DNA from: JBFJKD01 sp041600415
GTDB lineage: Bacteria; Pseudomonadota; Gammaproteobacteria; Pseudomonadales; Porticoccaceae
Direction: 5' to 3'
Length of the DNA stretch: 64,000 nt
Assembly: GCA_041600415.1 (NCBI GenBank)
Contig: JBFIKF010000002.1
Span: 419,293-483,292, forward strand
Position numbers and translations under genes: made by a program. The notes beneath the pieces were generated by a model. The model was not told the DNA's origin, did not search any database, and saw only the letters and a program-made list of their open reading frames with translations. This document shows positions 24,125-33,753 of the stretch, piece after piece (position 1 is the stretch's first letter; every line of letters starts with the position of its first letter).

Positions 24125-25711
24125 TCAGTATTCCAGTTCCAGTTCAAAACGGATGGTATTGTCCGGTGTGGCACTGGTCAAACCCAATAGCCAGCCAGCC
24201 GAATATTTGACGCTGTAATCGCCCTGCTTAACCTTGCCAAAAAACGCGGGCCCGAGGTTGTGCTCCTGTTGGTTACTGGACATCCAGTTGTCCCATTCGC
24301 CCAACTCACCAAACGCCTGCAAACCCGGCTCAAAGCGTTCGTTACCCCGCCACTTAACCTGAAAGCCGTAGGTCAGTTCGGTGGGACTGTCGGCACCATC
24401 ACCCACCTCCCGCTCAAAAATCGTATTCAGGTTAACAACAGTCGGGCCATATTCGTACTGGAACATAGGGCCGATTTCTACTTTGGCAGCCGCATCCCCA
24501 TCCCGTTTGTGGACGTATTCAGCGAAGATACCCATGTCCAGAAAATACTGGCCCGGCTCGGTGAGCTGGATAATATTTTCCCACTCGACCGCCTCGAGAT
24601 TCAGTGTCTCCCCTGGCCCGGTCTCGTACTCAAATACTATTTCCGTAAACCAACGGGACATAATGCCGTGGCCAACTGCTACTTTATACTGTTGCTCTCC
24701 GTCCTTCGGATGATCGTCGTCTTCCACGTAGCCTCCGCGGAATTCGATTTCGGTCTCACCGTATTCAATAATCGGTGAATAAACCTTCGCTGCTGGCCCC
24801 GCCTGCACAGGCGGTGCAACGGACAAGAATAAAAAGCTCGAAGCAACCAACACCAGACCCGTAATTAATGGCGTACCCTCAGTTCGTTTTACCAACAGTT
24901 GCTTTCTTTCCTTACGTAAATTAACCAACTTCATACCGCTGAGAATAGTCACCAGCGTCACCACATAGAACACCAACTGCATACCCGCCGGCTGCGCATC
25001 GTAACCAACCAGCGTGCCCAGTATCTGGCCCAGTAACGAACCGTTCGCTATGAGCGCAGAGCTATCCCATAAACCGTATCCCCATGCCGGAATGAAGTCG
25101 CCCTGAATCAGATATTTCGCCGCCTGGGATGCCATACCGGCAGCAAGCAGCATCAACATAATTGCTGTCACCGAAAAGAAGTAGCGCATTGGGATGCGAA
25201 TCAATCCACCGTATAACGCGAACCCGACCAGCGTGCCGGTCAAGAGCCCGATACCACTGCCAAGAGCCATGCTGCTGGCGCTGGAGCCGCTTGCGGCTAT
25301 GCCATACATAAACAGCACGACCTCCGCCCCTTCCCGCAGCACTGCCAGACCCACCAGTGCGACCAGCACGGTAATCGGCTCGATACCCTGGCGCACCGAC
25401 TCCCCTGCTTTGGTAGCTTCCCCAGCCAGTTCCGCGCCATGTGCAGACATCCAGATATTGTGCCAGGCGAGCATCAGTACCACCGTCAACAAAATGCTGG
25501 CGTTAAACAGTTCCTGTCCCATACCCTCGGCCATGTCTGCAACTGCGTCGGCGAACACCGCCACCAGAGCCGCGCCAGCAATACCCAGGCCAATGCCCAA
25601 CAGCACCGCCAGGCCCCGACGATTTACGCCTCGCGTCACCGCGCACACGATGCCGATTACCAGGGCGGCTTCCAGCACTTCGCGAAACACAATAATGAGC
25701 GAACTTAACAT
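24125..25711 (-). CDS. FTR1-family iron permease fused to a C-terminal beta-barrel-like domain
   Basis: Residues 1-~275 form an EfeU/FTR1 permease with seven hydrophobic segments and both iron-binding REXXE motifs (FREVLEAALV at the N-terminus, LREGAEVVLF near 125). This part alone equals the full length of ordinary bacterial FTR1. It is followed by a basic stretch (RKERKQLLVKRTEG) and a signal-peptide-like hydrophobic segment ending PPVQAG (about 285-307). The last ~220 residues consist of alternating strands rich in Tyr/Glu/Phe and finish ELELEY*, as outer-membrane barrels do. The frame is continuous. It follows a periplasmic cupredoxin gene. Either a natural fusion or two merged genes whose signal peptide now serves as an eighth helix. 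Confidence 0.85.
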   Translation of the reverse strand: MLSSLIIVFREVLEAALVIGIVCAVTRGVNRRGLAVLLGIGLGIAGAALVAVFADAVADMAEGMGQELFNASILLTVVLMLAWHNIWMSAHGAELAGEATKAGESVRQGIEPITVLVALVGLAVLREGAEVVLFMYGIAASGSSASSMALGSGIGLLTGTLVGFALYGGLIRIPMRYFFSVTAIMLMLLAAGMASQAAKYLIQGDFIPAWGYGLWDSSALIANGSLLGQILGTLVGYDAQPAGMQLVFYVVTLVTILSGMKLVNLRKERKQLLVKRTEGTPLITGLVLVASSFLFLSVAPPVQAGPAAKVYSPIIEYGETEIEFRGGYVEDDDHPKDGEQQYKVAVGHGIMSRWFTEIVFEYETGPGETLNLEAVEWENIIQLTEPGQYFLDMGIFAEYVHKRDGDAAAKVEIGPMFQYEYGPTVVNLNTIFEREVGDGADSPTELTYGFQVKWRGNERFEPGLQAFGELGEWDNWMSSNQQEHNLGPAFFGKVKQGDYSVKYSAGWLLGLTSATPDNTIRFELELEY

Positions 25712-25738
25712 GGCTACCTCGACCTATGGCGCAACAAG

Positions 25739-26062
25739 TTATTTGGCGACGACTACGCCCTGGGCGGTGTCCATATTGAATTCACCAAAGAAGGCATAAC
25801 GACCCGGCTTGAGCGGTCCGATAAATATCTTGGCGGTCTTATTGCCGGCGATAATTTTTTCCCGGTGCAGATCGTAGCTTTCGAACTCCTCTGGCGTAGA
25901 ATCCTGATTTTCCACTACCAGCAGAACCTTCTTACCCGCCGGCACAATAACTTCCGCCGGGTGGAAACGATGGTCCTTGATCACCAGTTTGAATTCCTGC
26001 GTTTCGGCCACCGCACTACCCGCGACCATCACCAGCAACAACATCGCAACTCGTATCAACAT
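25739..26062 (-). CDS. Periplasmic cupredoxin-domain protein (EfeO-like)
   Basis: A 107-residue precursor with a signal peptide (MLIRVAMLLLVMVAGSAVA) and a single cupredoxin fold. The EEFESYDLHREKII segment matches the metal-binding part of EfeO-type cupredoxin domains. It probably binds copper or iron and passes iron to the FTR1 permease encoded 27 bp downstream. The ATG at 26062 has GGGAGGT 4 nt before it, which decides against a longer frame. A Fur-box-like inverted repeat lies 32 bp upstream. Confidence 0.85.
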   Translation of the reverse strand: MLIRVAMLLLVMVAGSAVAETQEFKLVIKDHRFHPAEVIVPAGKKVLLVVENQDSTPEEFESYDLHREKIIAGNKTAKIFIGPLKPGRYAFFGEFNMDTAQGVVVAK

Positions 26063-26093
26063 AACGACCTCCCATGAACCTGGAAATAATGAA

Positions 26094-26120
26094 TACAAAT
26101 GATAATGATTCGTATTTGTA
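26094..26120. promoter_or_regulatory. Fur-box-like operator
   Basis: TACAAAT (26094-26100) and ATTTGTA (26114-26120) are perfect inverted arms around GATAATGATTCGT. The GATAATGAT core matches the Fur consensus. It lies directly upstream of the cupredoxin-FTR1 operon, so iron-dependent repression is expected. Confidence 0.6.
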
Positions 26121-26323
26121 AATGCAACTGTGTTTTATATTAAAAACAACAGGGCTGAAAGGAATTGATGTACATCAAGTGATTGGAAGGCACGCGCAAG
26201 TTTCGCCCCAGCAAGTCCCCTGGAGGCAGTATTGGGGAATAAGTTAAAGGACGCTGACCTGATAATCCTGACAGGAACCAGGAAAATGGGCGATTGGAAC
26301 CAACGGACTTGCGAGTCGCGCGG

Positions 26324-27505
26324 TTATAGCGAGATATTAACTTCCGCCGCCACCGCCAGTGCTTTGGCTTTAGCCTCGGCTACGCTCTGCCCCCGTGCCA
26401 GCGCCACCCCCATTCTGCGGCGACCCGTTACCTCGGGTTTGCCAAACAGCCGTAACTGGGTGTCCGGTTCCGCCAGTGCGCTGTGCAAATTCTGAAACGA
26501 CACCTGAGTGGATTCCCCCGCCACCAGTATCACCGCGGAGGCGCTCGGCCCGTGTTGGACGATATTGGGAATGGGTAAACCCAGAATCGCCCGAACGTGC
26601 AGGGCAAACTGTGACAGGTCCTGGGAAATCATGGTCACCATACCGGTGTCGTGGGGCCGCGGCGACACTTCGCTGAAAATCACGTGGTCGCCCTTTACAA
26701 ACAGCTCCACCCCAAAAATCCCCCAGCCCCCTAGAGCGTCGGTGACCCGCCGCGCAATGTGTTGCGCGGCTTCGAGGGCCACCGAGCTCATACGCTGAGG
26801 TTGCCAGCTCTCCCGGTAGTCACCGTCCTCCTGACGATGACCAATGGGCTCGCAAAAACTGGTGCCATCCCGGTGACGCACTGTCAGCAGCGTAATTTCG
26901 TAGTCGAAATCGACAAAGCCTTCAATAATGACCCGTCCCGCGCCGGCACGCCCGCCTTCCTGCGCGTATTGCCAGGCATGGCTGATATCTGCTGTGCTAC
27001 GCACCAGGCTCTGCCCCTTGCCGGACGAGCTCATGATGGGTTTCACCAGGCAGGGAATACCGATTGCCGCCACCGCCGCATCAAACTCATCGCGGGTACC
27101 AGCAAAACGGTAAGTCGAAGTCGGTACACCCAACTCCTCACCGGCGAGGCGTCGAATACCCTCGCGATTCATGGTCAGCTGCGCCGCCCGCGCCGTCGGC
27201 ACCACCCGATAGCCTTCGCGCTCCAGGTCAACCAGGGTGTCGGTGGCGATCGCCTCTATTTCAGGAACGATATAATCGGGCTTTTCCCGTTCAATAATTT
27301 CCCGCAGCGCCTTGCCATCCAGCATCGAAAGGGTGTAGCTGCGATCCGCCACCTGCATCGCCGGTGCGTGCGCGTAACGGTCAAGCGCGATTACCTCAAT
27401 ACCCAGGCGTTGCAGCTCGATAACCACTTCTTTACCGAGTTCACCCGACCCGCATAACAATACTTTGGTGGCTGTGGAGGAAAACGGCGTGCCAATCGCT
27501 ACCAT
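26324..27505 (-). CDS. purT: Formate-dependent phosphoribosylglycinamide formyltransferase PurT
   Basis: ATP-grasp enzyme of purine synthesis making formyl-GAR from GAR, formate and ATP. The 393 residues begin with the pre-ATP-grasp fold (KVLLCGSGELGKEVVIELQR), then GIPCLVKPIMSSSGKGQSLV (ATP binding) and the metal-site GVELFVKGDHVIFSEVSPRPHDTG. The start MVAIGTPF matches family N-termini and is favoured over a longer frame. The gene appears monocistronic. Confidence 0.95.
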   Translation of the reverse strand: MVAIGTPFSSTATKVLLCGSGELGKEVVIELQRLGIEVIALDRYAHAPAMQVADRSYTLSMLDGKALREIIEREKPDYIVPEIEAIATDTLVDLEREGYRVVPTARAAQLTMNREGIRRLAGEELGVPTSTYRFAGTRDEFDAAVAAIGIPCLVKPIMSSSGKGQSLVRSTADISHAWQYAQEGGRAGAGRVIIEGFVDFDYEITLLTVRHRDGTSFCEPIGHRQEDGDYRESWQPQRMSSVALEAAQHIARRVTDALGGWGIFGVELFVKGDHVIFSEVSPRPHDTGMVTMISQDLSQFALHVRAILGLPIPNIVQHGPSASAVILVAGESTQVSFQNLHSALAEPDTQLRLFGKPEVTGRRRMGVALARGQSVAEAKAKALAVAAEVNISL

Positions 27506-27687
27506 TATCAGGTACCCGTAAGAAGTCAATTGCCGGGCATTATAGGACAGACCGCCAGTTGAGAACGAGGGTAACCGACAGGCAAATAGACGTTATCAAT
27601 GGCTCAAGGTGTAATCGTCCTCACCGCCATAGCGTCCAGCCATGGTCTGCGGGGAAGACCTTGAGAAACTGGACCGGACTGATCCAA

Positions 27688-28821
27688 CTATTTTTGAAGC
27701 GCCACCGCAGAGCGCGTTTTCCGGGTCGGCGGATTGACAGAGATTTGTTCGATATGTGCCGTCTTGTTGCGACCATGTTCTTTGGCGTGGTACAGGGCCT
27801 GGTCGGCGCAGTGCACCAGATCATTCATACTCTGTCCGGCCTGCAAGGTCGCGGCACCGATACTGATGGTAATGGTTTCATCTGTCACCCCGCCCCTGGT
27901 CTTCTCAATGGCGCGCCGGAAGCGCTCGGCGAGGACACAGGCACCGTCCAGTCCGGTGCTGGGGAGAATAACGGCAAACTCTTCGCCGCCATAGCGTCCG
28001 CACACATCGTGATCCCGACAATTTTCCCCGATTAACTCGGCGATTTTACGCAACACCGCATCTCCTGCCTGATGCCCGTAGTTATCGTTAATTAGTTTAA
28101 AATTATCCACATCCATCAATAATAAGGACAACGGCACACCCAGACTCTCCGCTCGCTCCATCTGGGTTTGAAGCTTTGTCTCCAGGGCCTGCCGGTTGTG
28201 GATACCGGTCAGGCTGTCGTGACTGTTGCTTTCTATCAACTCGGCGTTCACGCGCTCCATCTGGCGCTGATATTCTTCCAGTTGGTGCTGATAAGCAGAC
28301 TGCTCCGCCGCGACGCGCTCCATCTCGGCCACCATGCGCCGCAACTCGAGCTGGGCGACCACCTGCCGCGATAATGCCCGCAGCGCCTCGATTTTATCTG
28401 CATCCAGTACACGGGGCACCCGGTCAATCACACACACCGTGCCAAGCGCCTCGCCAGCAGGTGTCACCAGGGGCGCACCCGCATAAAATCGAATGTTGGG
28501 GTCTCCCGTTACCAATGGATTAGCTGAAAATCGTTGATCTAAGATCGCATCCTGAACAATCATGACCTGTTTGGGCTTACGAATGGCGTGGGCGCAGAAC
28601 GCGTATTCGCGGGGAGTTTCCTTAGCCTCAAGACCTACCCGGCCCTTAAACCACTGGCGCTCTGCGTCCACCAGGGAGATTAGGGCAATCGGGGTTTCGC
28701 AGATAAACGCGGCCAGGCTAACGATATCATCGTACGCCTGCTCCTCCAGCGTATCGAGAATATTGTAACGGGCCAGTGCCTCAAGGCGCGATTGCTCCTT
28801 TGACAATAAGGATACGACCAT
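27688..28821 (-). CDS. GAF-GGDEF diguanylate cyclase
   Basis: A 377-residue soluble signalling protein. The N-terminal GAF domain (about 20-165) begins ARYNILDTLEEQAYDDIV and ends GTVCVIDRVPR. A coiled-coil linker (about 170-205) leads to a GGDEF domain with the active-site variant RYGGEEF, so synthesis of cyclic di-GMP is expected. An RxxD inhibitory site is not obvious. There is no membrane segment, so the input is a cytoplasmic ligand or redox cue. It stands alone between purT and a J-domain gene. Confidence 0.92.
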   Translation of the reverse strand: MVVSLLSKEQSRLEALARYNILDTLEEQAYDDIVSLAAFICETPIALISLVDAERQWFKGRVGLEAKETPREYAFCAHAIRKPKQVMIVQDAILDQRFSANPLVTGDPNIRFYAGAPLVTPAGEALGTVCVIDRVPRVLDADKIEALRALSRQVVAQLELRRMVAEMERVAAEQSAYQHQLEEYQRQMERVNAELIESNSHDSLTGIHNRQALETKLQTQMERAESLGVPLSLLLMDVDNFKLINDNYGHQAGDAVLRKIAELIGENCRDHDVCGRYGGEEFAVILPSTGLDGACVLAERFRRAIEKTRGGVTDETITISIGAATLQAGQSMNDLVHCADQALYHAKEHGRNKTAHIEQISVNPPTRKTRSAVALQK

Positions 28822-29039
28822 GGGACAGGGTCTCTCTGATTCATCGAGTTCGATGAGTTATCGGACGTTTTCATTAATAACTTGAACGCCAATACAGCAA
28901 ATACGGCAAGTTACTACAGTCCACCTGCACGATTGTAGCATTATTAACCGAGCGATCAACAATGCCATTATCGGGGGCCGATTACGCCTCGGCGCAAAAA
29001 ACGGTTCCGTTTTTCGCCTGTCCCCCGTATGTTACGCCG

Positions 29040-29750
29040 ATGGCAAAATTAATCCTGTTACTGGTACTGGGTTTTTTCCTTTGGTACGGCTGGCGTCGCC
29101 TGCTGGAGCTGAAGAAGCTACCCGCGGCGCAGCGTAAATCTGCACTCCTGCGCGGTGGCTTTATTGCGCTATTCGTGGTGACCGTGGGACTGGTGGTGAC
29201 CGGCCGTGCGCACTGGATTACCGCCGCCGTCGCAGGTCTGTTACCACTAACCCAGAAATTGGTGCATGTCGCCATCAGAGCCTTTCCGCTGTTGCAATTC
29301 TGGCAAAGGGCGACCGGCGCTTCACTCGCTCCCAAAATAAAGACCGCCGCGCTGGAAATCTCCATCAGCCTGGCGAATGGCAATATCGATGGAAAAATAC
29401 TTCAGGGTGAACATGCGGGGCAGCCCTTGTCGGCCCTGAACCGCGTGCAGCTGGAACAGGTGCTTGCGACATGGCGCGGAGCAGATCGCGAATCAACACT
29501 GCTCCTCAATGCCTATATGGCGCGCCGGTTTGCTGGCACTCAATCGAATGGGGAGCGGCAACCACCCCCACCGGCAAGTCATTTAAACATTGACGAAGCA
29601 CGACAAATTCTCGGTGTTCAGGACACCGCTACCCGGGAAGAAATTATCAAAGCCCACAAACGACTGATACAAAAACTGCACCCGGATCGGGGCGGAAACG
29701 ACTATCTGGCCGCCAAAGTTAATGCCGCGAAGGATCTGCTGACAGGCTAA
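29040..29750 (+). CDS. Membrane-anchored protein with C-terminal J domain
   Basis: A 236-residue protein with an N-terminal transmembrane helix (KLILLLVLGFFLWYGW), a second hydrophobic stretch (FIALFVVTVGLVVTG) and a C-terminal J domain of about 55 residues (from LNIDEARQILGV) carrying the HPD tripeptide in KLHPDRGG. It would recruit and stimulate DnaK at the inner membrane, similar to Tim14/DjlA-type co-chaperones. The ATG at 29040 gives the TM helix at the very N-terminus; a longer upstream frame adds nothing recognisable. A tRNA gene follows by 60 bp. Confidence 0.85.
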   Translation: MAKLILLLVLGFFLWYGWRRLLELKKLPAAQRKSALLRGGFIALFVVTVGLVVTGRAHWITAAVAGLLPLTQKLVHVAIRAFPLLQFWQRATGASLAPKIKTAALEISISLANGNIDGKILQGEHAGQPLSALNRVQLEQVLATWRGADRESTLLLNAYMARRFAGTQSNGERQPPPPASHLNIDEARQILGVQDTATREEIIKAHKRLIQKLHPDRGGNDYLAAKVNAAKDLLTG

Positions 29751-29809
29751 CCGCAGTGTACCCCGCCCCCCGCGCTCCGTATAATGCCCACCTGACACTC
29801 TCACCCACT

Positions 29810-29886
29810 GTCCCGGTGGCACAGCTGGATAGCGCAGCCCCCTCCTAAGGGGCAGGTCAGAGGTTCGAATCCTCTCCGGGACGCCA
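29810..29886 (+). tRNA. tRNA-Arg (CCT)
   Basis: A 77-nt cloverleaf. Acceptor GTCCCGG/CCGGGAC, anticodon stem GCCCC/GGGGC around CTCCTAA (anticodon CCT, reads AGG), T-arm AGAGGTTCGAATCCTCT and encoded CCA. It is a solitary gene between the J-domain gene and an antiporter gene. Confidence 0.96.
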
Positions 29887-30050
29887 AATTCTGCCATTAA
29901 CTTCCAACACTTCTTACTGCAAGCCTTAAAAAAAAATAGTCGCCTAAACTGTTTGTCAGCTATTTGCCGCTTCAATATTTCAGTAGAATGCGCGCACCTT
30001 TTCGCCGTTAGCGACCGCTACCGACCCTACCATCTGGAAAACCGCAACAC

Positions 30051-31289
30051 ATGCTACCCGCCGACACCATAGAGCTCGCCAAACATATTCTTACCGGGTT
30101 TTCCGTCATTCTCGGCGTCGGCTGCCTGTGCGGCGCGCTATCCAGAAAGATTGGTCTGCCGGATATTGTTCTCTACCTGATTGCCGGTATGGCGCTGGGT
30201 GGTGCCGGCCTGGGCGTACTCGATATCACTGCGGACAGCGCGGTAAACCAGGCCATCCTTATTTTTGGTGCCTCCTACCTGGTATTTGACGGCGGCGCGT
30301 CACTGCGCCTCAAAGTGCTGAGCGAAGTGTGGATTTCGATTACGGCGATCGCCACCGTCGGCCTGCTGATCACCGCTGCGGTGACCGCTGCAGCCGCGTA
30401 CTACATCGCCCACATCCCACTTATGGTTGCGTTGCTAATCGGCGCTGCCATCGCCTCCACTGATCCCGCGACGTTAGTGCCGATTTTCAAACAGGTGCCA
30501 ATTCGCGAGCGCGTCGCGCAAACCGTTATGGCCGAATCCGCGTTTAACGACGCCATGGGCGCTATCGCCACTTTTACCATTGCTGGTATTGTGCTGGGAA
30601 CCGAGGATTTCTCGCTTCCGGGCACCCTCGCTGGCCTGGCCTATACCGGTGGTGGCGGTTTGCTGGTGGGACTGGTCGCTGGCTATACCTTTATCTGCCT
30701 CGTTGCACCCGCGAAAATCGGCATGCTCACCGGTTTCGCCCCGGTATTTAAAATTGTCGCCATCTCGGCAACTTACCTGGGTGCCGACGCCATCGGCGCA
30801 TCCGGCTTTATGGCGGTATTTGTGCTGGGTATTATGGTGGGTAATCGCAGGGCATTTAATGCGGCGTTTACTGATCACGACACCGAAAGCTTTGAGTCAT
30901 TCCAGGGCATCATCGCCGAAATGATGCGCATTATGGTATTTATTTTGCTCGGCTCCCACGTCGATTTTGAGCTGATCAATCGCTATCTGGTCGATGGCGT
31001 CATCATTGTCGCCGTACTGATGTTGGTGGCCAGACCGTTAACCGTATTTCTGTGTTGCCTCCCCGATCAGCGTGCCAAATGGACACTGAATGAAATGTTG
31101 TTTATGTGCTGGACCCGCGAAACCGGTGTGATTCCCGCCGCGCTCGCGGGTTTGCTTATCGGCATGGGCGTACCCGGTGCCAAAGAGGTTGCTGCAACGG
31201 TATTTATCGCCATTATCATTACCATTGTGGTGCAAGCTTCGAGTACCAAATGGCTAGCTGGAAAGCTCGGACTATTGGAAAAAAAATAA
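30051..31289 (+). CDS. Cation:proton antiporter (CPA1/CPA2 type)
   Basis: A 412-residue inner-membrane exchanger with about 12 hydrophobic segments and no C-terminal regulatory domain. Family-type features are the IGAAIASTDPATLVPIF segment, the FNDAMGAIATF helix carrying the ND pair expected of cation exchange, and CWTRETGVIPAALAGLLIG near the end. It is distinct from the RCK-containing antiporter at 22-24 kb. Monocistronic. Transported ion unknown. Confidence 0.87.
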   Translation: MLPADTIELAKHILTGFSVILGVGCLCGALSRKIGLPDIVLYLIAGMALGGAGLGVLDITADSAVNQAILIFGASYLVFDGGASLRLKVLSEVWISITAIATVGLLITAAVTAAAAYYIAHIPLMVALLIGAAIASTDPATLVPIFKQVPIRERVAQTVMAESAFNDAMGAIATFTIAGIVLGTEDFSLPGTLAGLAYTGGGGLLVGLVAGYTFICLVAPAKIGMLTGFAPVFKIVAISATYLGADAIGASGFMAVFVLGIMVGNRRAFNAAFTDHDTESFESFQGIIAEMMRIMVFILLGSHVDFELINRYLVDGVIIVAVLMLVARPLTVFLCCLPDQRAKWTLNEMLFMCWTRETGVIPAALAGLLIGMGVPGAKEVAATVFIAIIITIVVQASSTKWLAGKLGLLEKK

Positions 31290-31556
31290 TTGCCTGCTTC
31301 TAATCAGGTGGTCGGGCTCACTTCCGAGTGAACATTACTCTAGCACCGTAATCTGTCGTGCTGCGCCATCAATCACCCTTTAACGTGCCCTCACCCGCGG
31401 CAGCAAATCACAATCTGGTAAATAACCCCACTCCGCCAGCAAAAATTGTGAACTTAAACACCGAATAAAACCCGACGTTCTATACCCTACCACCTACTTT
31501 TTTGTATCTCCGTGCGACCCAAAACCCTCATGGAATAGTGGTACTACTGCGAAAAA

Positions 31557-32309
31557 ATGACTGTAAAAAAAGCTGAAAAGGATGTGACCGAATGTTTGAT
31601 GCTGCAGAGTATTTCCGCCGGATTTAACAACGTTGCGGGAATCAGCGTCATGCTGCTAATGTTAGCCAGCTGCAACACATCGCACACCTACGACCGTACC
31701 ACTCCCCCTGCTGCCTCGCTGACTGTCGCATGTTCCACTCCCCAAAATTCGACACTATCCAGGACACCAATCGTCGGCGCGGATAGCAGTACCTGTCCCG
31801 TCGATGAGATTCAGTTTTGCCCTTCCTGTGGCGCAGTGCTTTCCGACGAAAAATTGGTGGTCGGCGAAACCGAACGCGTAACTATTGAACCTCAGGGGCT
31901 CCGCTATCACGCCCGGATAGACACAGGGGCGAGCCTTTCTACCCTGCACGCCACCCATCTGACCTACTTTGAACGGGATGGCGAGCGCTGGATCAGGTTT
32001 CAAATTGACCACCCACAAGCTGACAAGAGCGTCACGTTGGAAAAACCTGTTGTCAGAAAAGTAGTGATCAGGGACGTGAAGAGTAGTGAACTCCTGGCTC
32101 GCGACGCCGCCGATCGCCGCCCGGTAATCAAGCTAACCATAGCGCTTGGGCCACTGCGTCGCCTGGTGGAGGTGACCTTAACAGACCGGTCGCGTATGGA
32201 ATATCCGGTGTTGATTGGTCGCAATTTTCTTCTCGATTCAGCAATTGTCGATGTCAGTCGACGCAACAGTGGACACCAACTACTCGCCACACAAAACAGA
32301 AAGCCCTGA
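31557..32309 (+). CDS. Putative lipoprotein with retropepsin-like (ATP-dependent zinc protease/RimB-type) domain
   Basis: A 250-residue protein. The N-terminal segment SVMLLMLASCNTS looks like a lipoprotein signal with lipobox LASC. A cysteine cluster (STCPVDEIQFCPSCGAV) follows at about 80-97 and could bind metal. The C-terminal ~150 residues match the putative zinc-protease/retropepsin-like family: ARIDTGASLSTLHA holds the DTGA catalytic aspartate, and MEYPVLIGRNFLLD is the conserved end. The start could be further downstream, closer to the lipobox. It is probably a periplasm-facing aspartic-type peptidase; the substrate is unknown. Confidence 0.7.
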   Translation: MTVKKAEKDVTECLMLQSISAGFNNVAGISVMLLMLASCNTSHTYDRTTPPAASLTVACSTPQNSTLSRTPIVGADSSTCPVDEIQFCPSCGAVLSDEKLVVGETERVTIEPQGLRYHARIDTGASLSTLHATHLTYFERDGERWIRFQIDHPQADKSVTLEKPVVRKVVIRDVKSSELLARDAADRRPVIKLTIALGPLRRLVEVTLTDRSRMEYPVLIGRNFLLDSAIVDVSRRNSGHQLLATQNRKP

Positions 32310-32480
32310 ACCGGTAAAAGTTAAGACGGCCCATCAGAGGTGCCGATCATTCCTCCTGTTTAACGTCAAACCAACCGCAACACTAAGGTAGCTGCGCGGG
32401 AGAAATTGTTTTCTACAATACGGCGCTATTATTAAATACAACGTAGCTTGCGGTTCCGGTAATCCGCCCCAATATTTGGC

Positions 32481-33635
32481 CTACCAACTGGCTTTGATAC
32501 CGATTTCCACCTGCCCCCTGTCGTAGGTAAAAATCGGACTGTCGCTGCTAATGTCTGCGTAAGTGGCTCGGGCAAATAAGATACTCTTCACACCCGCGGT
32601 TATCGTCAGATCCTGTTCAATACCCATCTTGACGGTATAACCGTGTTTATCATTCAAAGGCTCGCCCTCTTCTTCGGTTTCACTCAGAACCGGGTCGATG
32701 GTGGCGGAATACTCTTTCTCGAGATAACTTACTTCAAGGTCCAAACGGGCGCCGTTACGCAAATGATGACCCAGCTTTACATCGAACTTGATGGCGTCTT
32801 TATCATAAAATCCACTGCCACTATCATCGCGACGGTCATAACTAACTTTAAACCCCAGTTTGGTGTTGCGTTTAAGCTTCACTTTGTGACCAAGCGCAAA
32901 CTCGACATAATCGTATTTCAGATCGGCTCCGGCAACCGCAACACCAGCTGAATCCCGTTCTTCCCGATTATCGTAGTGGCGTTGCCCAACTCCTATATCC
33001 ACGAAAGACTTATTTTTCCTGTTCCAGCGATATGCCCAATCGTTTACCAGAGAAAATTCGGCGTAATCAAGATCGCTCAGGCCGATTACATTGAAATCCT
33101 CATAATTTTTTTGTCGATAAGCCAGTTCTAATCCGCTGCTGACACTACGATTAAGTCGCGTGGAGATTTTTCCCGAAACACCCCATTTTGCTGAATCGAA
33201 GCGGTCGGCAAGACTTTCCCCCGCGGCAGTGGCGATACGTCCTGTAGCGCGGCTGACAAAACTATCGTCTTTATAGTCATACTCAGCTTTCAGGCGGTAA
33301 CGACTGCGCTTGCCAAACAGTTTAAATTTGTCCCGGTATGCAAGTTCTACACTGGCGCGGGTTTCATCGGCGTCGTCGAAATTATTTTCGTAAGAGCGAT
33401 TTTTGAGCCCAACCTCGACCGTTAACTGCTCGTTCACCCGTTGACTCGCCGTCAGACCAACTGCGACATAGGCACCACTACTTTTATCCATGCTATCCCG
33501 TAATTTATACGGATTGGAATCACTGCCCACCGCGGCATTTCCAGTCAGTTCCACCCCCTGGGTCAGATCCGACTGGAGGCTTGCCAGCAACAACACACAC
33601 AGCGCAAAATTATATTTATGCACGATATTATTCAC
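32481..33635 (-). CDS. Orphan outer-membrane beta-barrel protein
   Basis: A protein of about 384 residues. A signal peptide (HKYNFALCVLLLASLQSDLTQG) is followed by long alternating strands dense in Tyr/Arg/Asp/Lys, with a C-terminal Trp (IGIKASW*), all typical of a secreted barrel. I do not recognise a named family; it resembles large surface or capsule-type barrel proteins only in style. The GTG at 33635 is preferred because it starts the signal peptide; an upstream GTG at 33674 is possible. No partner gene is adjacent apart from the convergent lipoprotein gene. Confidence 0.65.
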   Translation of the reverse strand: MNNIVHKYNFALCVLLLASLQSDLTQGVELTGNAAVGSDSNPYKLRDSMDKSSGAYVAVGLTASQRVNEQLTVEVGLKNRSYENNFDDADETRASVELAYRDKFKLFGKRSRYRLKAEYDYKDDSFVSRATGRIATAAGESLADRFDSAKWGVSGKISTRLNRSVSSGLELAYRQKNYEDFNVIGLSDLDYAEFSLVNDWAYRWNRKNKSFVDIGVGQRHYDNREERDSAGVAVAGADLKYDYVEFALGHKVKLKRNTKLGFKVSYDRRDDSGSGFYDKDAIKFDVKLGHHLRNGARLDLEVSYLEKEYSATIDPVLSETEEEGEPLNDKHGYTVKMGIEQDLTITAGVKSILFARATYADISSDSPIFTYDRGQVEIGIKASW

Positions 33636-33753
33636 TCCACTTAATTCAGCGAAGAAATATAAATTAAATCGCACAGGGCAGTTGTGATCTGGCTCTCGCC
33701 AGGGAAAAATATAACCTGCTGAGTCAGGCGGCGTGCTATCGGTTCTCTAATCG

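Noticed and set aside
29583..29975. 130-aa minus-strand ORF across the tRNA-Arg gene
   Set aside because: Its middle (VPERIRTSDLPLRRG) is the well-known false translation of an antisense tRNA; it also runs over the end of the J-domain gene.
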